A DNA stretch of 64,000 nucleotides from Bacillota bacterium (GCA_013178045.1 JABLXP010000005.1:1-64000), one strand, 5' to 3'; shown: positions 47,618-57,246, counted from the first letter of the stretch. A program made the numbers and translations. The notes: generated by a model not told the origin, from the letters alone.

Positions 47618-48313
47618 TTAACACCGCAACCGATCCAGCGCCCGCTCAATGGCCGCCCGCAGTTCGCGTGCACATTCCTGGTAAGCCGGCAAAGGTTGTC
47701 CAAAGGGATCGGGGATGTCCAGCGCCCGCATTTGGCTTTCTAATTGGCGCATCTCCCTGATTTCATCGGCCAGCTCCTCCTGGTAACGCACCTGCCACTC
47801 ATTCAGCCTATCCTCGACACGGTGCAGTTCCGCCATCAGCCGGGTGCGTTCCTGGCGCAGCTGCTCAATCTCCTGGCGATGAGTGGTGTAAAAACGCTCT
47901 TCTTTCTGTCTGATTCTCTCCTGTAATTCCGCCATTTGCTGTTCCAGGTGCGGCAATTCTTCCTGCCCACAGGCAAATTCCTTGAGCAGAAAGACCTTAT
48001 CTCTGGCACTGGGGACCATCTCCAGCACCTGCCGTCGATGACTGGCACTCATGGTCAGGATCAGGTCCGCTTCGTGGATCATAGCCGGGGTAAGCTGCTG
48101 AGCCCGATGAGAGCCAAGGTCGATCCCCTCCTCCTTCATCACCGCGATGGCCTCCCGTGAAGCCGGCGCTGCTGGGATAGCCGCGGTACCAGCCGAGATT
48201 ATCCGCAGTTCCTCTGGTGAACCGCCTTTTTTTACCCAGATCTCCCGCGCCAGTGCCTCGGCCATACTGCTACGGCAGGTGTTTCCCGTGCAGACAAAAA
48301 GGATTGTGCGCAT
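47618..48313 (-). CDS. ywlE: YwlE-like protein-arginine phosphatase with coiled-coil insertion
   Basis: This 231-residue protein is a low-molecular-weight phosphatase. The P-loop C8-TGNTC-R14-S has a threonine at the place that makes YwlE selective for phosphoarginine. The general acid is Asp202 in DPFGQPLPAYQEC. In ordinary family members this Asp lies near residue 118, so about 85 residues have been inserted. The insert (about 108-195) is a Glu/Arg/Gln-rich coiled coil (MAELQERIRQKEERF and onward). The gene keeps the mntP-ywlE-rpiB order. The phosphatase core is confident; the insert's role is unknown. Confidence 0.9.
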   Translation of the reverse strand: MRTILFVCTGNTCRSSMAEALAREIWVKKGGSPEELRIISAGTAAIPAAPASREAIAVMKEEGIDLGSHRAQQLTPAMIHEADLILTMSASHRRQVLEMVPSARDKVFLLKEFACGQEELPHLEQQMAELQERIRQKEERFYTTHRQEIEQLRQERTRLMAELHRVEDRLNEWQVRYQEELADEIREMRQLESQMRALDIPDPFGQPLPAYQECARELRAAIERALDRLRC

Positions 48314-48325
48314 CTGACCACCCCT

Positions 48326-48922
48326 TTACAGTAAAAGCATCCTGACTCCGATCAGCACCAAAATTGCTCCTCCTACAACACCCGCTTTCTCACCCAGCCA
48401 ACCCCCCAGGCGGCGGCCAAAAACCAACCCGACGACCGTCATTAAACCCGCGACCACTCCCATCGTCATGACCGCGAATGGTAAATTCACCCGGATGGTG
48501 CCCAGGCTGAAGCCAACACTGAGAGCATCCAGGCTGACACTTCCCGCCAATACCACCATCCCGCCTAAAGTGGGGGCATAGCAGCGCGTTGCCGTTACGG
48601 CCACCCGCCCCGACCGCTCCCGCCATTCTTGCCACGAAACAACCGTCGGGGCCTGTTCGGGAAGGTGGTGCCAAACCATCTGCAAGCCGATGAGCACCAG
48701 GCCCCCTGCGCCGATCAGCGCAGCATACTGGCCGATCATGACTCCTAAGACAGAACCAAGGAAGAGGCCAATCAAGGGCATGAGAACGTGGAAAAAGCTA
48801 ATAACTCCCGACAGAAGGGCAATGTCCCGGCGTCTGATTCCGCTTATCCCAATACCAATCGCGACCGACAGGGCATCGGTTCCCAAAGCTATGGCAACTA
48901 GGAGGAGGGTGCTTAAGTTCAT
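48326..48922 (-). CDS. mntP: MntP-type manganese efflux protein
   Basis: This 198-residue membrane protein has six predicted helices and the paired ALGTDALSVAIGIGI and SVSLDALSVGFSLG motifs, whose aspartates are needed for Mn2+ export in the family. ATG 48922 follows GAGGAGG. Position between ywlC and ywlE matches ywlD/mntP of Bacillus. A yybP-ykoY manganese riboswitch is not visible: the gap upstream is only 14 bp. Confidence 0.92.
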   Translation of the reverse strand: MNLSTLLLVAIALGTDALSVAIGIGISGIRRRDIALLSGVISFFHVLMPLIGLFLGSVLGVMIGQYAALIGAGGLVLIGLQMVWHHLPEQAPTVVSWQEWRERSGRVAVTATRCYAPTLGGMVVLAGSVSLDALSVGFSLGTIRVNLPFAVMTMGVVAGLMTVVGLVFGRRLGGWLGEKAGVVGGAILVLIGVRMLLL

Positions 48923-48936
48923 TGTCTTGCGCCTCC

Positions 48937-50043
48937 TCAAACCAGAACAATGTTCTGACCGGCTGCGCGCCGGAGCCGATTCATCACCGCCGCTCCCAGT
49001 CCCTGCGTCGGGAATCCTTCCGCCAGGATAACATCCACACCGGCTTCATCACACGCCCGCAGCGTCCGGTACAGCCTTGCCGCTACTACGGCCAGCTCGT
49101 CCCGCCCCCCCAGCACCGCCAGAAATTCAGGGGGGTGGTGCTGACGGTAATAACCGGCTGTTTCTGCCCGGGCCAGAACCGCCACCCGTTTACCCGACTG
49201 TCGGTAGCGAGCCCTTAATGTCAAGATATGCTCCACGACGCGGGATTCTTCTCCTTCCACCAGAATTAATGGGGCATTGGGTGCGTAGTGGGTGTATTTC
49301 ATGCCCGGCGATCGGGGGGCTGCAAGCAGACCTCCGCCTGCCGACAAAACCCCTTTTCCTTCCACATGAGGATCTATTGCCACCTGGCCAAGCACAACGG
49401 CCAGTTCCTCCCGGGTTACTCCACCCGGGCGCAGGATGGTAGGCACACCAGCCGTAAGGTCCAAGACGGTTGATTCCACCCCGATACCGGTCGGCCCCCC
49501 ATCGAGGATGGCCTCAATTTTACCGCCCAGGTCAGCCAGGACGTGTTCTGCCGTCGTCGGGCTGGGGCGCCCAGAGCGATTCGCGCTGGGGGCAGCGATG
49601 GGTACCTGGGCCGCACTTATTAAAGCCAGCGCGACCGGGTGCGCCGGCATTCTCACCGCCACTGTCTCCAGACCAGCCGTCACTTCGTCCGGCACCTGCG
49701 CACTCCTGGGTAAAACCAGGGTCAAAGGCCCCGGCCAGAACTGCGTAATCAACTGTTCAGCCAGCGGTGGAAGTTCGCTGACCAGAGTCCTGACCATGGC
49801 CGGCTCCGCCACGTGAACAATCAGGGGATTGTCGCCCGGGCGACCCTTGGCCTGAAAAATTCTGGCTACCGCCGCTTGATCCCACGCGTTCGCACCCAGG
49901 CCGTAAACTGTTTCGGTCGGAAAGCCAACCAAGCCTCCCCGGTGGATGATCTCGGCCGCGATGGCGATTAATTCTGGTTCTGGTTGGTCTGGATGAACTT
50001 TCAGGTATTGCGTGGAAATTGTGTGATTGTGCACAGTGGTCAC
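48937..50043 (-). CDS. ywlC: L-threonylcarbamoyladenylate synthase (Sua5/YwlC type)
   Basis: This 368-residue enzyme makes threonylcarbamoyl-AMP for the t6A modification of ANN-decoding tRNAs. The N-terminal YrdC domain (about residues 20-215) has GGLVGFPTETVYGLGANA, KGRPGDNPLIVHV and PSANRSGRPSPT. The C-terminal Sua5 domain (about 245-360) starts at SPGMKYTHYAPNAPL. The two-domain form is the Sua5/YwlC type, not the short TsaC. GTG 50043 follows GGAGG. Confidence 0.95.
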   Translation of the reverse strand: MTTVHNHTISTQYLKVHPDQPEPELIAIAAEIIHRGGLVGFPTETVYGLGANAWDQAAVARIFQAKGRPGDNPLIVHVAEPAMVRTLVSELPPLAEQLITQFWPGPLTLVLPRSAQVPDEVTAGLETVAVRMPAHPVALALISAAQVPIAAPSANRSGRPSPTTAEHVLADLGGKIEAILDGGPTGIGVESTVLDLTAGVPTILRPGGVTREELAVVLGQVAIDPHVEGKGVLSAGGGLLAAPRSPGMKYTHYAPNAPLILVEGEESRVVEHILTLRARYRQSGKRVAVLARAETAGYYRQHHPPEFLAVLGGRDELAVVAARLYRTLRACDEAGVDVILAEGFPTQGLGAAVMNRLRRAAGQNIVLV

Positions 50044-50172
50044 CCTTACTGCCTCCTTAAGATACGATTAGTATACCACAAATCCCAGGCATTAACATGG
50101 TCGCTACCACATTTATAGGTTCACGACAGTCGGCCGCTCGCTCTTGGCGCGTCAGGGTGAGACGCTTATCCC

Positions 50173-51081
50173 CTACTTCTTCTGAACAACCACGACGCGG
50201 TCGCGGCCGGCCAGATCCGGTTTGATGCGCGGTGGGTGCCAATCCTCCCCGGCCAGGAGGGCCGCCGCCGCTTTTCCCTGGTCGAAGCCGATCTCCATCA
50301 CCAGATAACCGCCGGACTTCAAGAGGCGGGCCGCCTGCGGCACCAGCCGGCGGTAAAGGTCCAACCCGTCCGCTCCCCCATCCAGAGCCAGCACCGGTTC
50401 ACAGCGGACCTCCCTGGCCAATCTGGGAATTTCCGGCGTCGGGATGTAAGGTAAGTTAGCTACTACCAACGCAAATTGGCCGCAGCTGGTTGGTTCAAGC
50501 AATGGCTCCAGCAAATCTCCTTCATAAAACCGCACCCGGTCAGCCACGCCGTGCCGTTCCGCGTTGCGCTGGGCCACCGCCAGCGCGGCCGGAGAAATAT
50601 CGGTCGCCCAAACCTGCGCCGCGGGAAGAAACCTGGCCAGGCTGACCGCGATGGCCCCGCTGCCCGTCCCCGCTTCGGCGATGCGGATCGGGGGCAGTTC
50701 CACCGGCCCGTCTGTCGCCAGGTACCGCCGCACCGCATCTCTGACCAGTTCTACCGCGGTTTCCACCAGAGTCTCCGTTTCGGGGCGCGGGATCAAAACA
50801 GCCGGGTTGACCTCAAAAGTCAGCGACATGAATTCCCGCTGGCCGGTCAAATAAGCCAAAGGATAGCCCTGGACCCGGCGCTTGATCAGTTCCCGATACG
50901 CAGCGAGTTCGTTGGGCTGCAGTGGTTGGTCAAAGTTGATGTAAAGTTTAACCCGCGTCTGCCCCAGGACATGCGCCAACAGAAGCTCCGCCTCCAGCCG
51001 CGGGTGTTCGACTCCCTGCTGGAAAAAATATTGAGCCGTCCACGCCAGTACTTCGCGGACGGTCCAGTTGGTTTTCTTCAT
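50173..51081 (-). CDS. prmC: Release-factor glutamine N5-methyltransferase
   Basis: This 302-residue enzyme methylates the GGQ glutamine of release factors. The N-terminal helical domain recognises the factor; the SAM site is AEAGTGSGAIAVSLA. The catalytic NPPY motif reads NLPY at Asn209 (VVANLPYIPTPE), a variant I note but which keeps the Asn and Tyr. Its start is 2 bp from the end of prfA, so substrate and enzyme are co-expressed. Confidence 0.95.
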   Translation of the reverse strand: MKKTNWTVREVLAWTAQYFFQQGVEHPRLEAELLLAHVLGQTRVKLYINFDQPLQPNELAAYRELIKRRVQGYPLAYLTGQREFMSLTFEVNPAVLIPRPETETLVETAVELVRDAVRRYLATDGPVELPPIRIAEAGTGSGAIAVSLARFLPAAQVWATDISPAALAVAQRNAERHGVADRVRFYEGDLLEPLLEPTSCGQFALVVANLPYIPTPEIPRLAREVRCEPVLALDGGADGLDLYRRLVPQAARLLKSGGYLVMEIGFDQGKAAAALLAGEDWHPPRIKPDLAGRDRVVVVQKK

Positions 51082-51083
51082 CT

Positions 51084-52151
51084 CTACTCCGCCTTTTTCA
51101 GTTGCTCACTCTGGTCTGTAGTAATCAGGGCATCGATGATTTCATCCAACTCGCCTTCCAGCACCAGATCGAGCTTATGCAATGTCAACCCAATCCGGTG
51201 GTCAGTCACCCGCCCCTGCGGGAAGTTATACGTCCTGATCCGCTCGCTGCGGTCACCGGTGCCCACCATGCTGCGCCGGGCACTGGCTAACTCGCCGCGC
51301 TGTTCTTCCTCGTATTTTTCCTTCAGTCTGGCCCGGAGGACGCGCATGGCCTTGTCTTTGTTTTTATGCTGCGACTTCTCATCCTGGCAGGACACCACAA
51401 TCCCCGTTGGAATATGGGTGATCCGTACCGCCGACTGGGTGGTGTTCACTGATTGTCCACCCGGCCCACTCGAGCAGAAGACATCAATCCGAAGATCATT
51501 AGGGTTGATCTCCACTTCCACTTCCTCCGCCTCTGGCAAAACCGCCACCGTGGCCGCCGAGGTGTGGATCCGTCCCCCGGACTCGGTCACCGGGATGCGT
51601 TGGACGCGGTGCACCCCGCTCTCATATTTGAGCCGGCTGTAAACTCCGTTTCCTTCGATCAGGCAGATTACCTCTTTGAAACCCCCGATGTCGGTGTAGT
51701 TCGCGCTGACGAGTTCCATCCGCCAGCCGCGTTTTTCCGCGTAGCGGGAGTACATACGGAACAGATCGCCCGCGAACAAAGCCGCCTCTTCTCCCCCGGT
51801 GCCCGCCCGGATCTCCATGAAGACGTTCTTCTCATCATTCGGGTCCTTCGGCAACAGGAGGATTTTGAGCTGGTGTTCCAGTTGCGCCTTTTTTTCCTTC
51901 AGTTCCTCGAGCTCTGTTTCTACCAGTTCCCGAAAGTCGGGTTCCAATTTATCTTCCAGCAAGGCCTTCGCCTCATTAATTCCCTTGACCGTTTCCTTAT
52001 AGGCCCGATATGTCGAAATAATCTCCGTCAACCCGGCGTGAGCCTTGGCATACTTTTGAAATTCAGTCTGATTGGCAATAACTGCGGGATCACTCATCAG
52101 GCCAGCCAGTTCTTCGTAACGCTGCTCCAAACTATCGAGTTTACTAAACAT
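51084..52151 (-). CDS. prfA: Peptide chain release factor 1
   Basis: This 355-residue factor reads UAA and UAG. The peptidyl-hydrolysis GGQ lies in [17 protein letters not shown] and the codon-recognition P-x-T motif is PVT in [11 protein letters not shown]. Length and domain order are normal and no frameshift is seen. Followed at once by prmC. Confidence 0.98.
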   Translation of the reverse strand: MFSKLDSLEQRYEELAGLMSDPAVIANQTEFQKYAKAHAGLTEIISTYRAYKETVKGINEAKALLEDKLEPDFRELVETELEELKEKKAQLEHQLKILLLPKDPNDEKNVFMEIRAGTGGEEAALFAGDLFRMYSRYAEKRGWRMELVSANYTDIGGFKEVICLIEGNGVYSRLKYESGVHRVQRIPVTESGGRIHTSAATVAVLPEAEEVEVEINPNDLRIDVFCSSGPGGQSVNTTQSAVRITHIPTGIVVSCQDEKSQHKNKDKAMRVLRARLKEKYEEEQRGELASARRSMVGTGDRSERIRTYNFPQGRVTDHRIGLTLHKLDLVLEGELDEIIDALITTDQSEQLKKAE

Positions 52152-52188
52152 GGTCTTCCCTTCACCCCCAGTTAAATTATACCAAAAT

Positions 52189-53070
52189 TTATTTTTTTCT
52201 AGACGACTCTGCCTCCAGGACAGCCTCGAGGGCCCGGATGGCCACGGCGATCTGCTGGTCGTCGGGCTCGCGCGTCGTCAGTTTCTGCAACCAGAGCCCG
52301 GGCAGAATTAAGCCCCGCAGCCAGCGCGCTTCTTTGTGCCGGCCGGAGAACTTAATCAGTTCATAGCCCAGGCCGGCGACCACGGGAAGCAGTAAAATTC
52401 GTGAGGTGATCCGCCAAAACAGGTTATAGTCACCGAGCAACGAGAAGACCAGGATACTGACCACCATCACGATCAGTAAAAAACTGGTCCCACACCGGGG
52501 ATGGAGGATCGAGTACTTCCGCGCGTTCGCTACGGTCAAAGGTTCATTGGCCTCATAGGTATGGATCACTTTGTGCTCGGCTCCGTGGTACTGAAAAACA
52601 CGGGCAATATCGTTAATGCGGGAGATGGCCACCACGTAACCCAGGAAAATCGCGATCCGGATGATCCCTTCGACGAGATTCTGGCAAAACACACTTTCGA
52701 TATGGCTGTGTAAAAAATGCACGGCTCCCGTGGGAATCACTACGAACATCAGGATCGTGACCACGAGCGCAATCAGAAGCGCGGCCGCCATTTCACTCCC
52801 CTTGATTTGTTCGTCCTCCGCTTCTGCCGCCAGATTAGCGGAAAACGTCAGGGCGCGAATGCCCCAGAGCAAGGAATCCAGCAAGACCACGGAACCACGA
52901 ATCAGCGGCCAGCGCAACAAAAACAGCCGATCGCCAAGAGGGCTCACCTGGTGCCGCTCCACAATCACCGTTTCGTCCGGCCGTCGGACGGCGATGGCCA
53001 GATCCCGGGCACCACGCATCAGCACACCTTCGATCACCGCCTGGCCGCCGTACTGAAAATTGGTAGGCAA
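52189..53070 (-). CDS. YqhQ-like DUF1385 membrane protein
   Basis: This 293-residue protein begins [20 protein letters not shown], the DUF1385 signature, and has several membrane helices plus [23 protein letters not shown] and [11 protein letters not shown]. Function is unknown. I choose TTG 53070, which has AGGGGG 7 bp upstream. A longer reading from ATG 53121 would begin inside the rpmE terminator hairpin, so it is unlikely. Located between rpmE and prfA, as in many Clostridia. Confidence 0.88.
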   Translation of the reverse strand: MPTNFQYGGQAVIEGVLMRGARDLAIAVRRPDETVIVERHQVSPLGDRLFLLRWPLIRGSVVLLDSLLWGIRALTFSANLAAEAEDEQIKGSEMAAALLIALVVTILMFVVIPTGAVHFLHSHIESVFCQNLVEGIIRIAIFLGYVVAISRINDIARVFQYHGAEHKVIHTYEANEPLTVANARKYSILHPRCGTSFLLIVMVVSILVFSLLGDYNLFWRITSRILLLPVVAGLGYELIKFSGRHKEARWLRGLILPGLWLQKLTTREPDDQQIAVAIRALEAVLEAESSRKK

Positions 53071-53109
53071 CCCTCCGCCCCCTCTCTGGCAAATTGGAAT
53101 CCTTTGGTT

Positions 53110-53137
53110 AAAAAATAGCATCGGACAAGGTCCGATG
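53110..53137 (-). terminator. Terminator after rpmE
   Basis: CATCGGAC (53119-53126) and GTCCGATG (53130-53137) form a perfect 8-bp stem with a 3-base loop, followed on the minus strand by CTATTTTTT. It lies 48 bp after the rpmE stop. Confidence 0.75.
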
Positions 53138-53185
53138 ATATTTTGGGCAAGAAAAATTCAGTTTATTTCGCTTCAGACAATGATC

Positions 53186-53389
53186 TTAAGAAATCCCGTA
53201 TTTTTTCTTGAACTTGTCAACCCGACCGCCGGCTTCAACGATCCGCTGTTTGCTACCGGTATAGAACGGGTGGCATTGAGAACAAACCTCAACCCGCATG
53301 TCTTTCCGGGTAGAACCCGTGGTAAACTTATTCCCGCACGCACACGTAATCGTGGTCTGCTCATATTTCGGATGAATATTCGGTTTCAA
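53186..53389 (-). CDS. rpmE: Ribosomal protein L31, zinc-binding type
   Basis: This 67-residue protein starts (TTG 53389, after AGAGGTGA) as [16 protein letters not shown], the normal L31 start, and not at the ATG 53410. Four cysteines in CACGNKF and [10 protein letters not shown] form the zinc site of the C+ form, so it should be the zinc-replete version and not the YtiA-type paralogue. The C-terminus ([13 protein letters not shown]) is complete. Confidence 0.97.
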   Translation of the reverse strand: MKPNIHPKYEQTTITCACGNKFTTGSTRKDMRVEVCSQCHPFYTGSKQRIVEAGGRVDKFKKKYGIS

Positions 53390-53530
53390 TCGGCTCACCT
53401 CTTTCCACAACAGTTATCCTGTGCCGAATCGGCATTTGCGTTTCCTGCGAATATGTCAACAGTTGATATTATAGCACATGGCTTACCTGACAGCAAGCAA
53501 TTTTGCACCGTTCGACGTAACCGCACGACT

Positions 53531-54796
53531 TTAGCGCACCGGCCGGCTGAAACTGCCAATGGCCACCCGGGGCAGGTTCTCCCGCAGGGCCTGCAGGAAG
53601 CCCGGGATCCCCAGCGTTTCCCCACGGGCCGGCGGGATGGTAGCGAGGTAGACATCGGGGTCAATGTTCAGGTTGCGCAGCTGGATCAGGTGCACGCCCG
53701 TCTGCTCCACCAGGTTAATCAACCCCTCAACCTCTTCTTCACGGTCGGTCACACCGGGAAACACCAGCAGATTCAGGGAGGTGTAGACCCCATTTGCCAC
53801 CGCCACCCGCAGGGATTCAACCACGTTCTCCAGGGTATAGCCGCGCGGCCGATAGTAGCTGGCGTATATTTGCGGGTCAGTGCTGATCAGACTGACCCGG
53901 ATGGCCTCCAGCCCGGCCGTGCAGATCGCCCGGATTCCCTCCGTGTAGCCGCCATTGGTGTTCATATTAATCGTTCCACGGGAGACAAGCTCTCTGATCC
54001 GCCGGATCGCTGGCCCGAGATCTCTGGCCCGCAGGGCGGGCTCGCCTTCACAACCCTGGCCAAAGCTGACGATCCCCGCGGGTGCATACATGAGATGATC
54101 CACCGCGACCTCCACGATCTCTTCCACCGTCGGGGTAAAGTCGATGCGACTCTGGGGGGCCGGACAACACTCCGCGGGCTGCTCGGAAATACAGCCGAGA
54201 CATTGGGCGTTGCAGCCGGGGGAAACCGGGATGCCCCCTTCCCAGCGGCCGTAGAAGATGTTCTGCGCGGTGTAGCAACTGTATTCAAGCGCACACCGGG
54301 ACAGCTGACGCAAAATCCGGTTATGGGGATGCTGCTCGCGCTTCGCCGCCACCAGTTGGGCAAGTTCCGCACCGTTATAGTGGCGAGGGTTCCACTGGTG
54401 GTCCTCATCGGTAGGTTGGGCGGCAACATAGAACCCACCGTCCCGCCAGCCCACAGCGGCATAGCCAAATAAGGGAAGAGGACCCGCGCCCCGGGGACGG
54501 ACAAATCCCGGCAACAATGTTCGCGTATAGCCCTGGGGTAGGAGGGCGGCCACTGCGCTGACCTTACTGGTCTGCCTGTTGAAAGGATTGCTGGTCAGGA
54601 CGGTGAATTCACCCGTATCAGCGGCAAATCCTACAGGATAACGGTCCGGGAGCAGGGTTAATGAGGCACCGTCAGGCAGAGGTATCATCTCCTCGCTGAC
54701 TGCTTCAACCAGCTGATTCCCCAGACGGCCAACCAGCTGCAGGTCAGGATGGTCAAAGACTCGTCCCTTTTCATCAGCGAATACCAGGTTAAACAT
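53531..54796 (-). CDS. Radical SAM protein of unknown substrate
   Basis: This 421-residue protein carries a Cys195-x3-Cys199-x2-Cys202 cluster motif (GCNAQCLGC) in SPGCNAQCLGCIS, followed by SFGQGCEGEPALRARDL with the glycine-rich SAM site, and NMNTNGGYTEGI. The N-terminal 180 residues have no clear match and include GNQLVEAVSEEMIPLP. Extra cysteines (CCPAPQ) could hold more metal. The substrate cannot be deduced. It sits between rpmE and the LysM/M23 gene; GGAGTG precedes ATG 54796. Confidence 0.9.
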   Translation of the reverse strand: MFNLVFADEKGRVFDHPDLQLVGRLGNQLVEAVSEEMIPLPDGASLTLLPDRYPVGFAADTGEFTVLTSNPFNRQTSKVSAVAALLPQGYTRTLLPGFVRPRGAGPLPLFGYAAVGWRDGGFYVAAQPTDEDHQWNPRHYNGAELAQLVAAKREQHPHNRILRQLSRCALEYSCYTAQNIFYGRWEGGIPVSPGCNAQCLGCISEQPAECCPAPQSRIDFTPTVEEIVEVAVDHLMYAPAGIVSFGQGCEGEPALRARDLGPAIRRIRELVSRGTINMNTNGGYTEGIRAICTAGLEAIRVSLISTDPQIYASYYRPRGYTLENVVESLRVAVANGVYTSLNLLVFPGVTDREEEVEGLINLVEQTGVHLIQLRNLNIDPDVYLATIPPARGETLGIPGFLQALRENLPRVAIGSFSRPVR

Positions 54797-54926
54797 TAGT
54801 TCACTCCTAACTTGCCGGCGTTAAATTCTTTACCCTTGTCCCTCCGGATCGTATCACTTAGACGGTATTGGACTCAAGCTGAAATATTTCCGCAGGGCCA
54901 ATTTTTTAGGAGGGGTTTTGCCCCTC

Positions 54927-55832
54927 CTATCTCTGTAGCCAGCTTAATGGATTAACGGTTCGCTCTCCTTCATACACCTCAAAATGGAGGTGTGGACCGG
55001 TCGTATAGCCCGATGTACCTACATTGGCGATGACTTCGCCCGCCTTGACCCAGTCATCCTGAGTAACCAGGAGTTTGGAAGCGTGGGCGTATAGAGTACA
55101 TATTCCATCCCCGTGGTCAATAATCACGGTGCGGCCATAGACCGGCCGCCAGCCGGCGAAGACAACGCGCCCGCCCCGGGCGGCCCGGATCGGGTCCCCT
55201 AGATTGGCGGCAATATCAATCCCGTGGTGCGTATCTCGGCCACGACGACTCCCGTAGCGCGAGGTGATGACACCCATGATCGGCCAGCTCATTCTAGCCA
55301 GCTGTCGCCGGCTTTCCGTCGCCACAGCATTGCTCGCCACCCGGTTAGTCGCCTTCCCCCCACCGGGGATGACCAGGTGCTGACCAAGCCGCATACTGCT
55401 TGGATCGTTCATCCCGTTGGCCTGGAGAATCGTCTCGATACTTACCCCGTAAAGTTGAGCAATCCGCCAGATGGTTTGACCGGGTTGCACCAAATGCAGG
55501 CACGGGCCTGGCGGGCTCGGTCCGCTTTCGACCGGGATCTGGAGCACCTGCCCGATCTTCAAGATGCTGTTCAAATTGAGATTATTCGCTGCCGCGAGAG
55601 CCTGCATATCGACCTTGTATATTTGAGCGATTCGCCACAGACTGTCACCCCGCTTCACCTCATACTCAAGCCCGGTGGTATCTGATTCAATAGCCGAAGG
55701 CTCAAACTGCTGCACCGGGATAAAATTGTCTTCCCACAGGCGTGCGTCTGTGTCATTCACATTCGCCAACCCCCAGAGAAGGGCCAGCATGAACACGGCC
55801 ACCAGCACGCTCTGCCTTTTAGCAGAATTCAT
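54927..55832 (-). CDS. LysM-LysM-M23 peptidoglycan hydrolase
   Basis: This 301-residue exported protein has a signal anchor (about residues 8-25), two LysM repeats at about 58-100 (VKRGDSLWRIAQIYKVD) and 110-152 (VQPGQTIWRIAQLYGVS), and a C-terminal M23 domain. The zinc ligands are present in HHGIDIA and HLHFEVY. It should bind glycan strands and cleave peptide cross-links. Located between rho and the radical SAM gene. The GAGGTGA ribosome-binding site is rather far (13 bp) from ATG 55832. Confidence 0.92.
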   Translation of the reverse strand: MNSAKRQSVLVAVFMLALLWGLANVNDTDARLWEDNFIPVQQFEPSAIESDTTGLEYEVKRGDSLWRIAQIYKVDMQALAAANNLNLNSILKIGQVLQIPVESGPSPPGPCLHLVQPGQTIWRIAQLYGVSIETILQANGMNDPSSMRLGQHLVIPGGGKATNRVASNAVATESRRQLARMSWPIMGVITSRYGSRRGRDTHHGIDIAANLGDPIRAARGGRVVFAGWRPVYGRTVIIDHGDGICTLYAHASKLLVTQDDWVKAGEVIANVGTSGYTTGPHLHFEVYEGERTVNPLSWLQR

Positions 55833-55925
55833 TTTGTTTTGTTATCACCTCAACCTCAAAATTCTCACACTTACTTCCATCCACTATCTATTTTGTCAAT
55901 AAACGGTGCATTATATACATCGGGG

Positions 55926-55979
55926 AAAAAAGGGGACAGGCTGCTTTTTCTTTGAAAAAAGCAGCCTGTCCCCTTTTTT
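55926..55979. terminator. 24-bp perfect hairpin downstream of rho
   Basis: The arms 55926-55949 and 55956-55979 are perfect reverse complements with a 6-base loop (CTTTGA). Each arm runs A6-GGGGACAGGCTGC-T5. With A and T tracts at both ends the element could terminate transcription in either direction; it starts 14 bp after the rho stop. A single arm with one change recurs at 60470-60494. Confidence 0.75.
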
Positions 55980-55992
55980 TCATCTTCAAATA

Positions 55993-57246
55993 TTAATCTT
56001 CAAACAGTTTGGGCATCGCCCGCACCAGATCCTTATTGGCTTTCGTCTTACTCAAGGCATCAAGCAGTGTTTCCATGACCTCCGCCGTCCCATAATTATT
56101 GAACACCTTGCGGAAATGCCAGATGGCTTCTAATTCCTCCTTGGTCATCAACAAATCTTCCCGGCGGGTGCCAGATCGCTTCACGTCGATAGCGGGAAAA
56201 ATTCTGCGCTCTGCCAGCCGGCGGTCCAGCACCAGTTCCATATTGCCCGTGCCCTTGAATTCCTCAAAAATGACGTCATCCATGCGGCTTCCCGTCTCGA
56301 CCAGGGCTGTCGCCAGAATCGTCAGGCTGCCGCCCTCCTCGACTTTCCGGGCCGCCCCAAAAAACCGCTTGGGCTTGTGCAGGGCTGCCGGGTCGACACC
56401 GCCGGACAGGGTGCGGCCGCTGGGCGGTACGACCAGGTTATGCGCCCGGGCCAGTCGGGTGATGCTATCCAAGAGGATAACGACATCTTTTTTATGTTCG
56501 ACCAGGCGCTTCGCTCGTTCTAGCACTATATCCGAAACCTTAACGTGGTTTTCCGGCGGTTCATCAAAGGTGGAAGCGATCACTTCTCCTTCCACCGAAC
56601 GCTGCATGTCGGTTACTTCTTCCGGGCGCTCGTCAATCAGGAGGACCATCAATTCGATTTCCGGGTGATTCACGGTAATGGCGTTGGCAATCTTTTTCAA
56701 CAGAATGGTTTTTCCCGCCTTGGGTGGGGTCACGATCAACCCGCGCTGGCCCTTGCCGACCGGCGCGATCAGGTCAATCACCCGGGTGGAATATTCTTCT
56801 GAGACAGTTTCCAGGCTAACTCGCTCAATGGGGAAGATCGGGGTCAGGGCCTCGAAGCCAAGTCGCTCAGGAGAGAGGTCTGGTGAGAGGCCATTAACGG
56901 TTTCCACCCTTAAAAGAGCAAAGAAACGCTCGTTTTCTTTCGGTGGACGAACCTGCCCAGCCACCTTGTCACCCGTTCGGAGATCAAAGCGGCGGATCTG
57001 GGACGGCGAGACGTAAATATCGTCCTGACTTGGCACATAAGCAAATGGGCGTAAGAACCCGTATCCATCGGGCAGGATTTCCAGCACACCCTGCGCAAAA
57101 AGCAAGCCGTCCTTTTCGGCCTGGGCCTTGAGGATTTCAAAAATCAATTCCCGCTTTCGTAGCCTGGAATAGCCAGATACGTCGAGTTCCTTGGCGATCT
57201 GATAGAGCTCCGCGACAGTTTTGGACTCGAGGTCAGTGATATTCAA
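55993..57246 (-). CDS. rho: Transcription termination factor Rho
   Basis: This 417-residue hexameric helicase has the Rho N-terminal domain (residues about 1-45), the RNA-binding cold-shock-like domain with GYGFLRP, and an ATPase domain with Walker A TPPKAGKT and [11 protein letters not shown]. The C-terminus is normal ([16 protein letters not shown]). TTG 57246 follows AGGAGG. The gene is followed by a long hairpin. Confidence 0.97.
   Translation of the reverse strand: MNITDLESKTVAELYQIAKELDVSGYSRLRKRELIFEILKAQAEKDGLLFAQGVLEILPDGYGFLRPFAYVPSQDDIYVSPSQIRRFDLRTGDKVAGQVRPPKENERFFALLRVETVNGLSPDLSPERLGFEALTPIFPIERVSLETVSEEYSTRVIDLIAPVGKGQRGLIVTPPKAGKTILLKKIANAITVNHPEIELMVLLIDERPEEVTDMQRSVEGEVIASTFDEPPENHVKVSDIVLERAKRLVEHKKDVVILLDSITRLARAHNLVVPPSGRTLSGGVDPAALHKPKRFFGAARKVEEGGSLTILATALVETGSRMDDVIFEEFKGTGNMELVLDRRLAERRIFPAIDVKRSGTRREDLLMTKEELEAIWHFRKVFNNYGTAEVMETLLDALSKTKANKDLVRAMPKLFED

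Noticed and set aside
50057-50242. 61-codon open frame on the minus strand between prmC and ywlC, considered as a spoIIR remnant
   Set aside because: Its first half overlaps the end of prmC in another frame and its residues show no SpoIIR motif.
50476-51642. 388-codon open frame on the plus strand
   Set aside because: It is antisense to prmC and prfA, both of which have complete family motifs.
53060-54472. 470-codon open frame on the plus strand
   Set aside because: It lies wholly across the radical SAM, rpmE and terminator sequences on the other strand, has no family motif and crosses the rpmE gene; it is an antisense shadow of GC-rich coding DNA.
54908-54928. Inverted repeat AGGAGGGG/CCCCTCCT at the end of the LysM/M23 gene, considered as a terminator
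   Set aside because: In the direction of transcription the stem is followed by A residues, not T residues; the T tract is on the wrong side.
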